From assembly GCA_937910695.1 (NCBI GenBank), contig CALEMW010000219.1:78276-142275 (forward strand): a DNA stretch of 64,000 bases, given 5' to 3'. Both the position numbers and the translations under genes were made by a program. Position 1 is the stretch's first letter. Every line of letters starts with the position of its first letter. The notes beneath the pieces were generated by a model that was not told where the DNA came from, did no database searches, and saw nothing but the letters and a program-made list of their open reading frames with translations. Source of the stretch: an uncultured bacterium. Lineage in GTDB: Bacteria; Krumholzibacteriota; Krumholzibacteriia; LZORAL124-64-63. Positions 8,865 through 18,897 of the stretch are shown piece by piece.

Positions 8865-10310
8865 TCAGCGTGTTGCCGACCTGATGAAACCATTCAGCTT
8901 CTTGGCCACGCCCGATCCACACTCCGCTGCCAGAGTCGGATACTCGTCCGTCTCGCCCGTGACCGCCGTCTGCAGGTAGTGGTTCATGGTCTTGGGCATC
9001 ACCACGGGGCCGCGGATCCCGTTCGACATCATCCACGCCTTGAAATCGGGAGCTTCGTCCACCGAGACTTCGCGGTCGAGGGCGCCGTGCAGGACGATCA
9101 TCGGCAGCCCAGCCTGCTTGTACCACACACGAGGATCGTAACCGTCGGCTGTCGGCAGAGTGGACGCTCCCAGCAGCGCGATGCCGCCGACTCCCAGACT
9201 GTCCGCCACCGCGAGCACGGCGGCCTCGCCGAGGCAGGCGCCGGCGCTGCCATGCCCCAGAACCACGAGTTTTGAACCATCCACATCGGGATGATCAGCA
9301 AGCACCCGGCAGGCTGCAGCGACGTCGGCGGCGAGATCGCTCGGCGTTCCCGCCCTCGGGTCGATGCGGAGGGTCGCAACTCCCATGGTCGACAACTCGT
9401 CGGCCAGGTGGGAGAACAGCGCGAATGATCCATTGCTCGCTTCGCGGTCCTGGCCTGCGGCAGGGACCATGATTACGCCGGGAAAGGGTCCGACCTGATC
9501 CTTCGGCACGGCGAGCACGCCAGCCAACGCACCGCCCGCCACATCGATGAGGACCTCGGCGTTGTCGGACACGGCCGAGTCCGAGGGCGAACCTCCGAGG
9601 GCGAAGCAGGTGATGCCCTCCGAAGCGACGCCGAAGAAGGTGCCGTCTTCGTACTGATGCAGCACGACGGCCTGAGGCTCGGCCATCTGTTTGTTCTGCA
9701 CCGTCACGTCGAAGGAGCGCACCGGCACGGTCTTGCCCCTCACTTCGACTTCGCCGACGCCTTTGCCGCGCACCGTAATATCGAATAGATTCATGCCGTC
9801 GGATGCTTTGCCGTCATAGCTGTATGTCGCAGCATCTACATTCGAGAGCAGATCGGAAAGCGGTGCGAATCCGGTCGGCGCTCCCATGGGCGCATACAGC
9901 ACCTTGGCGGGCAGCTTCTCGACCGGGGCCGGCACCTTATTCCCGTTGTAATAGAACACGAGTTCCGGCTCCCCACCCTCGGGCTTGAGTGTGCTGTGTC
10001 CCTGGATTTCCATTTCACCCCGGTGCACGTACATCGTCGCAACCAGCAGTCGGGTCAGATCAGGGGACATTTCCGCGCTCCAACGCAATTTGTCGGTCCC
10101 GTTGAGAACTGCGCTGCCACCGTACACGACGTTGCCGTCGTCCTTGGTTTCCTGCCATAGCGAGAAACGGCCGATGGATCCTTCGGGAGTCTGAGCCGGA
10201 AAGAGCACGGAGTCCCGGGGAGCGTCGGCGGCGAAGACTGCTGCACCGGTCAAGGATACAAGCGCCACGAGCGCAACGAACAGGGAACGAACGGCGGCAT
10301 ACCTCTGCAT
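8865..10310 (-). CDS. Exported alpha/beta-hydrolase
   Basis: 481 residues with a signal peptide (MQRYAAVRSLFVALVALVSLTGAAVFA). The N-terminal ~270 residues look like a beta-rich accessory region. The C-terminal part is an alpha/beta-hydrolase with the nucleophile elbow GHGSAG (Ser355), acid in HGALDRE (Asp412) and His in TMNHY (His444), a complete triad of the dienelactone hydrolase/prolyl-oligopeptidase type. Substrate unknown; an esterase or peptidase in the periplasm is plausible. ATG 10310 is 9 nt from GGAG; an ATG at 10316 is only 3 nt away. Last gene of the coaX-side minus-strand run, 94 nt behind coaX. Confidence 0.8.
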   Translation of the reverse strand: MQRYAAVRSLFVALVALVSLTGAAVFAADAPRDSVLFPAQTPEGSIGRFSLWQETKDDGNVVYGGSAVLNGTDKLRWSAEMSPDLTRLLVATMYVHRGEMEIQGHSTLKPEGGEPELVFYYNGNKVPAPVEKLPAKVLYAPMGAPTGFAPLSDLLSNVDAATYSYDGKASDGMNLFDITVRGKGVGEVEVRGKTVPVRSFDVTVQNKQMAEPQAVVLHQYEDGTFFGVASEGITCFALGGSPSDSAVSDNAEVLIDVAGGALAGVLAVPKDQVGPFPGVIMVPAAGQDREASNGSFALFSHLADELSTMGVATLRIDPRAGTPSDLAADVAAACRVLADHPDVDGSKLVVLGHGSAGACLGEAAVLAVADSLGVGGIALLGASTLPTADGYDPRVWYKQAGLPMIVLHGALDREVSVDEAPDFKAWMMSNGIRGPVVMPKTMNHYLQTAVTGETDEYPTLAAECGSGVAKKLNGFIRSATR

Positions 10311-10404
10311 AGTCATCGTCTCCCAGGGAGAAAGTGGGGAGGTGAAGTCCGCCGTGAGCATACGGCGTGTCGGTTGCCGTGTCACCCTGCGGATCGTCGT
10401 CCGC

Positions 10405-11154
10405 TCATCCAGCCAGCAAAGCGGCGCCTTTGAGGGTCCAGTCCTGATCGACAAGCAAGTCGTCGGGCAATCCAGCGCCGGCGGCGGGATCGGCCACCAA
10501 GCCGGCCAGCCCGCCGGTCAGCACGACGGGCGGGTCACCGAGAGACCGGCGCAGGCTGATCAAGACCCCGGACACACCCTGGATGCCGACATGGAACGAG
10601 CCTGCACTCATGGCCTCGCTCGTCCCCCGGCCGGGCACCAGTGGCATGAACGCAAAGGGTACCGGTGTCAGTCTTGCTGCTCTGTCTCCCAGCGCTTCAG
10701 CCGCCATGGCGGGACCGGGAGCGATGAGTCCTCCGACGAAGACACCGTCACGCAGGACATCGAACGTGGTGGCGGTCCCCACGTCGACGACCAAGGCCGA
10801 AGACCAACCCATCGCCGCCGCTGCGGCCATGTTGGCGAAGCGGTCGGCGCCGGTGGCCGTGGCGTCGTCCACACCGACGGCGAAACCGCTGACATCGCGA
10901 TGATCCACCACTCGGACCTCGGCAAGTCCAGCGAGCAAAGCTTCGGTCACGGCCGGGACGACCGAGACGACCACGACGGCCTCGTTCTCACGGCGGACAT
11001 CCGTCACCGCACGGAGCAGATCTTCGTAGCCGGCGTCTCCGGTGGGTGTCGGTCCTCCACCGAGGCGGAAGCAAGGCGTGATGTCGGGACGTTCGCCGAC
11101 AGTGTCGATTCGGGCCATCGTCACCGAACTGTTGCCGACATCGAGAACGATCAT
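10405..11154 (-). CDS. coaX: Type III pantothenate kinase
   Basis: 249 residues. Phosphorylates pantothenate, the first step of coenzyme A synthesis. The start MIVLDVGNSSVTMA holds the phosphate-binding motif DxGNS. Further type III signatures are TGADRFANM, VVDVGTATTFDVL and GGLIAPGP. ASKHA fold, cytoplasmic. ATG overlaps the birA stop (ATGA) and AGGAGG lies just upstream. Placement after nadC and birA makes a cofactor-supply operon (NAD, biotin attachment, CoA). Confidence 0.96.
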   Translation of the reverse strand: MIVLDVGNSSVTMARIDTVGERPDITPCFRLGGGPTPTGDAGYEDLLRAVTDVRRENEAVVVVSVVPAVTEALLAGLAEVRVVDHRDVSGFAVGVDDATATGADRFANMAAAAAMGWSSALVVDVGTATTFDVLRDGVFVGGLIAPGPAMAAEALGDRAARLTPVPFAFMPLVPGRGTSEAMSAGSFHVGIQGVSGVLISLRRSLGDPPVVLTGGLAGLVADPAAGAGLPDDLLVDQDWTLKGAALLAG

Positions 11155-12035
11155 GACTCCTCCTGTCCGTCGCCGAAGCCGGCAACATGGACATCCCCGG
11201 CCAGAACGGTTTGAAGCGAGCCGTCCTCTGCCTCCAGCAGCAGGGCGCCGCTGTCGTCGATCCCCCGGGCGCGACCCGAAAGCGTGCCTCCAGGGGCGGA
11301 CAGCACGACATTGCGGTCGCGCAGATGGTCCAGCGCAGCGTAGAGATCCCGGTAAGGGCCCCACCCTTCGTCCAGGAAGCGCGGCAGCTGTTCGTCACAA
11401 CTGCGAAGCACGTGCTGGGCCAGCATCGCCGGTGTCGTCGCCGGTCCGGATCCGAGGCTGATGGCGACGGCGCGGACCTCCGCCGGTGTCTCGCTGGGCC
11501 AGGGGCCCACGTTCAAGCCCAGCCCAGCCACGAGCAGTCTATCGGGACCACGCTGGACGAGATCCAGAATCATGCCGCCGAGCTTACGGTCCTCAAGATA
11601 GAGATCGTTGGGCCATTTCAGCCGCACAGGGCGGCCGCTGAGTCGACCCACGGCGTCGGCGGTCATCAGTCCCGTCCACACCGCGAGTCGTGATACCTGA
11701 TGACGAGGCAGCGGCGAAACAACCCAGGACATGGCCAACCCACCCGCATTGAACCACCGTCGCCCCTGCCGACCACGGCCGCTGGTCTGTCTGCGGGCGA
11801 TGGCCAGGCTCCCCTCACGAACGTGTTCGGGAGGATTGATGATCTGACGATCCCCACCATGCCAACCCCAGCCGTCCCAGCGGCACAGACGACCGGGAGC
11901 CGGATTCCCCCGCCCGAGCAGGAAGTCGCTGGTGGACCCGACCTCGTCGAGCAGATAGAGGAAGCCGCCTCGGCGTCGAGGCCCGGGGTCGAAGCCCGGC
12001 AGACCGAACCAATCGCGGGCGGGGCCGGTGTTCAT
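11151..12035 (-). CDS. birA: Biotin--[acetyl-CoA carboxylase] ligase, no DNA-binding domain
   Basis: 294 residues. Attaches biotin to the carboxyl-carrier protein. SGRGRQGRRWF is the GRGRxGRxW biotinyl-AMP loop and KWPNDLYLEDRKLGGM the catalytic KWPNDL segment. No N-terminal winged helix is present, so this is a monofunctional ligase and not a repressor. Between the EVGSTSDFL strand and the biotin loop there is an extra ~30-residue Trp/Gly-rich insert (around WDGWGWHGG), longer than the usual family linker. Both ends overlap neighbours as ATGA. Confidence 0.93.
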   Translation of the reverse strand: MNTGPARDWFGLPGFDPGPRRRGGFLYLLDEVGSTSDFLLGRGNPAPGRLCRWDGWGWHGGDRQIINPPEHVREGSLAIARRQTSGRGRQGRRWFNAGGLAMSWVVSPLPRHQVSRLAVWTGLMTADAVGRLSGRPVRLKWPNDLYLEDRKLGGMILDLVQRGPDRLLVAGLGLNVGPWPSETPAEVRAVAISLGSGPATTPAMLAQHVLRSCDEQLPRFLDEGWGPYRDLYAALDHLRDRNVVLSAPGGTLSGRARGIDDSGALLLEAEDGSLQTVLAGDVHVAGFGDGQEES

Positions 12036-12937
12036 GCCTGGGACTCCCGATCGATCGGCTCGAGGTCGAGTCCCAGATCCAGTGCCGGCACCGAATGGGT
12101 CAGCCGCCCCACCGAAGCGGCATCGGCTCCGGCGAGAGCGTGGGCGCGGATCGTCTCCAGATCGACGTTGCCGCTTGCCTCCAACAGAGTGCGCCAGCCC
12201 TCGGGGTCCAGTTCATCCCGCAGACGCACCGCTTCGGCCACCTCGACGGGCGGAAAGTTGTCGAGCAGGATCCAATCCACCTTCAAGGGCAGCACGGTGC
12301 GGAGCTGGACCAAGGTGTCGACTTCGACCTCGATGGCCAACTCGGGGTGCAGCGCTCGACCCCTGGTCACGAGTTCGGCCAGGGAGCCCTTGCGTGCAGC
12401 CCAGTGGTTGTCCTTGAGCAGGATGCGGTCGTGGAGCCCCATGCGGTGATTGTGACCGCCTCCACAGCGAACGGCGTACTTGGCCAACCGACGATATCCG
12501 GGCAGGGTCTTGCGCGTGTCCAGGACCCGGCAGGACGTGCCGGCGGTTTCCTGAGCATAGCGACGCGCCAGAGTGGCGATACCGCTGAGATACTGGAGGG
12601 CGTTCAGAGCCGTCCGCTCTCCGGTTAGAATGGGAGCCACTGGTCCTGCGATCCGAGCGACCGGCTGCCCGGCGACAACATGCGATCCATCCCCAACAAG
12701 ACAATCGACAACGACTTGCGTGCTCAGCTTCGCGTAGATCATCATGACCACAGGCAGTCCGCAGATCACTCCGTCCTGCCGCGCGACAATCATGCCTCGA
12801 GCCTGCACATCCGGGTCAACCGCCACTTCGGTCGTGACATCACCGGATCCTACATCTTCGCTCAGGGCATGCGACACCAGGGCCTCAAGCCAGGGCTCAT
12901 CGGGAAATCCGGCGGCGCGGCCGTCGATTGTGCTCAT
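12032..12937 (-). CDS. nadC: Nicotinate-nucleotide pyrophosphorylase (quinolinate phosphoribosyltransferase)
   Basis: 301 residues. Converts quinolinate and PRPP to nicotinate mononucleotide in de novo NAD synthesis. Hallmarks: RTALNALQYLSGIATL, LDTRKTLPGYR, GGGHNHRMGL with ILLKDNH, EVEVDT, and the C-terminal phosphate loop LEASGNVDLETI followed by GADAASVGRLTHS. The ATG at 12937 has GAGG 7 nt upstream and leaves 26 nt to uvrB; upstream in-frame codons would overlap uvrB. nadA and nadB are not in the window. Confidence 0.96.
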   Translation of the reverse strand: MSTIDGRAAGFPDEPWLEALVSHALSEDVGSGDVTTEVAVDPDVQARGMIVARQDGVICGLPVVMMIYAKLSTQVVVDCLVGDGSHVVAGQPVARIAGPVAPILTGERTALNALQYLSGIATLARRYAQETAGTSCRVLDTRKTLPGYRRLAKYAVRCGGGHNHRMGLHDRILLKDNHWAARKGSLAELVTRGRALHPELAIEVEVDTLVQLRTVLPLKVDWILLDNFPPVEVAEAVRLRDELDPEGWRTLLEASGNVDLETIRAHALAGADAASVGRLTHSVPALDLGLDLEPIDRESQA

Positions 12938-12963
12938 GATCGTTCCTCTGGCTACTGCGACAT

Positions 12964-15006
12964 TCAGACCGAAGGCAGCCCCCACTGGGCCCGCAGGTCG
13001 TCGATGCGGTCACGCAGGCTGGCAGCCGTCTCGAACTCGAGTCGCGCGGCGGCGGCCTCCATCTCGTCATGGAGCATGGTGATCAATCGCTCCGGCGGCA
13101 AGTCTCCAGCGACAATCTCATCCCATGGTTGCGCATCGGCGACGACGTAGGATCGATCCTCCCCCGCGGCCATCGTGGCCTGGATGATCTCGGCCCGGCT
13201 CTTGCGGATGGTCTGGGGCGTGATGCCGTGTTCCTCGTTGTAGGCGGTCTGTTTGACCCGACGTCGATCCATCTCGCTGATGGCCCGGCGCATCGAGTCG
13301 GTAATTCTATCGGCGTACATGATCACCCGGCCGTCGGCGTTGCGGGCGGCACGGCCCGCGGTCTGGATCAATGATCGCTCTGAACGCAGGAATCCTTCAC
13401 GGTCCGCGTCGAGGATGGCCACCAGAGACACCTCCGGTAGATCCAGACCCTCGCGCAGGAGGTTGACGCCGACCAGGACGTCGACATCTCCGAGGCGCAG
13501 CTTGCGCAGGATCTCCACGCGATCGAGGGCCGCGATGTCGGCGTGCATGTAGCTCACGCGCAGGCCGAGACGCTGGAGGTACTCCGACAGGTCCTCGGCC
13601 ATCTTCTTGGTGAGTGTCGTCACAAGCACGCGCTCGCCCCTGGCCACGACCTCACGGGCGCGGCCCAGCAGATCGTCCACCTGGGTTGCAACCGGCCGGA
13701 TTTCAATGATCGGATCGACCAGACCGGTTGGACGGATGACCTGTTCCACGAACTCGCCCCCCGTCTTTTCCATTTCATAGTCGCCAGGCGTGGCCGACAC
13801 GAAGATGGTCTGGGGCATCATGTCTTCGAGTTCGTCGTAACGCAGGGGCCGGTTGTCCATGGCGCTGGGCAGGCGGAAGCCGTGCTGCACAAGGGTCTCC
13901 TTGCGGGAGCGGTCGCCACGGTACATCGCCGCGAGCTGCGAGATGGTCACATGGGATTCGTCGACGATCAGCAGATAATCGTCGGGAAAATAATCGAGCA
14001 GGCAGGCGGGCCGGTCACCGGGGCTGCGGGCGTCGAAGTAGCGGGAGTAGTTCTCCACGCCGTGACAGAACCCCACCTGGCGGATCATCTCCATGTCGAA
14101 GCGCGTGCGTGAGGCGAGCCGCTGGGCCTCGACCACGCAACCGTCGGCGTCGAGTTCGCCGAGGCGGACTTCGAGATCGCGGCCGATATCGTCAAGGATT
14201 TCCTCGAGCCGATCACGCTCGGTGACGAACTGGCGGGCGGGAAAGATCCGCGCCTCGTCGACCCTCACGATGGGCTTGCCGGTGAGTCCGTCGATGAAGG
14301 TCAGCCTTTCGATCACGTCGCCGTACAGCTCGATGCGCAGCACGCGTTCATCGAAGGCGCCGCGCACTTCGATGGTGTCGCCGCGGGCGCGGAAGGTGCC
14401 GTAGCTGCCCGCCTCGGCCCGCGAGTAGTGAATGTCCACAAGACGTTCGAGGAGCAGATCGCGGTCGATGCTCAGGCCGGTTTCCAGCTTGAGGATGTTG
14501 CGATGGAACGTCTCGGGATTGCCCAGCCCGTAGATGGCCGAAACACTGGCCACGACGATCACGTCGCGGCGCGACATCAGCGACGACGTGGCCCGCAGAC
14601 GCAAGCGCTCGATCTCGTCGTTGATCGACACGTCTTTTTCAATGTAAGTCCCCGAAGAAGGCACGAAGGCCTCGGGCTGGTAGTAGTCGTAATAGCTGAT
14701 GAAGTACTCGACGGCGTTGTCGGGGAAGAAACCCTTGAGCTCGCCATAGAGCTGGGCGGCAAGGGTCTTGTTGTGGCTGAAGACGATGGTCGGCCGGTTC
14801 GTCTCGGCGATGACGTTGGCCATGGTGAAGGTCTTACCGGACCCGGTCACGCCGAGCAGGGTCTGGAACGGCAACCCGTCGTGGAGCCCCTTGATCAGGG
14901 CTTCGATGGCTGCGGGCTGATCGCCCTTAGGCGGAAAGGGAGACTGCAGACGGAACGCTCCGATGGCCGACCTCAGTTCCTCAGGCGAGTGGAGTCGAGG
15001 ACCCAC
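12964..15006 (-). CDS. uvrB: Excinuclease ABC subunit B
   Basis: 680 residues, normal size. Damage-verifying helicase-like subunit of nucleotide excision repair. Walker A GVTGSGKT, the beta-hairpin ISYYDYYQPEAF, TYIEKDVSINDEI, DESH box, helicase motifs SATPGDYE and QTAGRAARN, and a C-terminal UVR domain (LITMLHDEMEAAAARLEF) that contacts UvrC. The only reasonable start is the GTG at 15006, 34 nt inside the end of the RodZ-like gene, since no ATG lies between it and the conserved SPFPPKGDQP. uvrA and uvrC are elsewhere. Confidence 0.97.
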   Translation of the reverse strand: MGPRLHSPEELRSAIGAFRLQSPFPPKGDQPAAIEALIKGLHDGLPFQTLLGVTGSGKTFTMANVIAETNRPTIVFSHNKTLAAQLYGELKGFFPDNAVEYFISYYDYYQPEAFVPSSGTYIEKDVSINDEIERLRLRATSSLMSRRDVIVVASVSAIYGLGNPETFHRNILKLETGLSIDRDLLLERLVDIHYSRAEAGSYGTFRARGDTIEVRGAFDERVLRIELYGDVIERLTFIDGLTGKPIVRVDEARIFPARQFVTERDRLEEILDDIGRDLEVRLGELDADGCVVEAQRLASRTRFDMEMIRQVGFCHGVENYSRYFDARSPGDRPACLLDYFPDDYLLIVDESHVTISQLAAMYRGDRSRKETLVQHGFRLPSAMDNRPLRYDELEDMMPQTIFVSATPGDYEMEKTGGEFVEQVIRPTGLVDPIIEIRPVATQVDDLLGRAREVVARGERVLVTTLTKKMAEDLSEYLQRLGLRVSYMHADIAALDRVEILRKLRLGDVDVLVGVNLLREGLDLPEVSLVAILDADREGFLRSERSLIQTAGRAARNADGRVIMYADRITDSMRRAISEMDRRRVKQTAYNEEHGITPQTIRKSRAEIIQATMAAGEDRSYVVADAQPWDEIVAGDLPPERLITMLHDEMEAAAARLEFETAASLRDRIDDLRAQWGLPSV

Positions 15007-15947
15007 TCGCGGCCCAGATTGCGCTGGCGGATGGGCTTGTCGATACCGTTGAGGGTCAGCTCCACACCTTCGCTCTCCTCCAGCCTCACGACGAAGTGGT
15101 CCTGAGCCCCCCAGTAGACCACGTAGCGTCCGCCGACGCGGTAAGGCTGCCCCATCTCGATGCCGTCTTCAGGCACGCCGGCCCGGGCCGAGCGCCAGTC
15201 GACGCCGTGGAGAGCGGTGTCCGCGTCGACGGCCACCGCAGCCCCAACCCGCGAACTGCACACCAAACGGAGGACGAGGGGGAAACGACCCCCTCCTGCG
15301 AAAATCATACGCTCGCTGCCCTCCGGAATCGATGCCGGCAACGGCGCTGAGTCTTCTCCGCTATCTTCGTTGACTTCATTCGGTGTCACACTCGAAGTGT
15401 CCACGACTGCTGTGGTAGCGACGTCGCCCAGTTCCGCATCCGGATCCGGAGACGATATCACCGGAGTTTCTTCGCCGCCTGTTTCGGTTCCGGTCGGCAG
15501 GGCGGTCGCTACGGATTCCTCCACACCCTCCTGATCGTCGCCGAGGAGGCTCAACCCTCCCCAGATCAGCAGGACGGCGGCGAGTACCACGGCCCCGCCG
15601 ACGATGATCTTCAGCCAAGGCAGCCCCTCCACCCGTTCAACGCTGGTTTCTGTTTCCCAGGTCGTCTCGTGGTCTTCACTCGAAGGATCTTCCGGCATCA
15701 CCAGACGGTCGTATCTCTCGATCAACTGATCGGTGTCGAGATCCAATTCAGCGGCAATGGCCTTCAAAAAACTGCGCACATAGAGGGGTCCGGACAGGGC
15801 CTCGTAGTCGTCGCTCTCGAGGGACGACAGAACATGCTCGGGGATGCGTGTCCGGGAGGACAGATCCCCGAGGTCGATGTGCGCACCTTCGCGTGCGGCC
15901 TGGATCAGCTCACCCGGCGTGCGGTAGCGTCCCGTTTCTTCGGTCAC
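14973..15947 (-). CDS. RodZ-like HTH / single-TM protein
   Basis: 324 residues. The N-terminal helix-turn-helix of the RodZ/HTH_25 type begins TPGELIQAAREGAHIDLGDLS and includes GPLYVRSFLKAIA. A Pro/Glu-rich linker leads to one membrane span (around LKIIVGGAVVLAAVLLIWGG), then an acidic periplasmic linker and a beta-rich C-terminal domain like the DUF4115 region of RodZ. RodZ links MreB to the elongation machinery. The GTG at 15947 has AGGAG five bases upstream and follows valS by 17 nt. Orthology to RodZ is likely but the C-terminal domain is divergent. Confidence 0.75.
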   Translation of the reverse strand: MTEETGRYRTPGELIQAAREGAHIDLGDLSSRTRIPEHVLSSLESDDYEALSGPLYVRSFLKAIAAELDLDTDQLIERYDRLVMPEDPSSEDHETTWETETSVERVEGLPWLKIIVGGAVVLAAVLLIWGGLSLLGDDQEGVEESVATALPTGTETGGEETPVISSPDPDAELGDVATTAVVDTSSVTPNEVNEDSGEDSAPLPASIPEGSERMIFAGGGRFPLVLRLVCSSRVGAAVAVDADTALHGVDWRSARAGVPEDGIEMGQPYRVGGRYVVYWGAQDHFVVRLEESEGVELTLNGIDKPIRQRNLGREWVLDSTRLRN

Positions 15948-15964
15948 GTCCGCTCCTCTCTGTC

Positions 15965-18715
<2,751 letters not shown>

Positions 18716-18805
18716 GCAGATCTCCTGGCGGTGCGGCATCGCCCGCGCGGGTCCTGGCCGATAGCATAAGGGGCCGGCTTTTCTGAAAGTCGGCGCGAAC
18801 GTTGA

Positions 18806-18834
18806 AGTGTAAGCAGAGGTCGGGGTTGGGTCAA
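18806..18834 (-). promoter_or_regulatory. Sigma-70-type promoter for valS
   Basis: Minus strand TTGACC (18834-18829), 17-nt spacer, TACACT (18811-18806). It matches both boxes well with ideal spacing and lies about 90 nt upstream of the valS start, in the divergent intergenic region shared with the phosphatase gene. Confidence 0.7.
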
Positions 18835-18897
18835 CAGATGTCGCATCATCCTTCTCGCACAGGCGTTCCTCTGATATGCTCTGCAGCAGGAGGCCAC

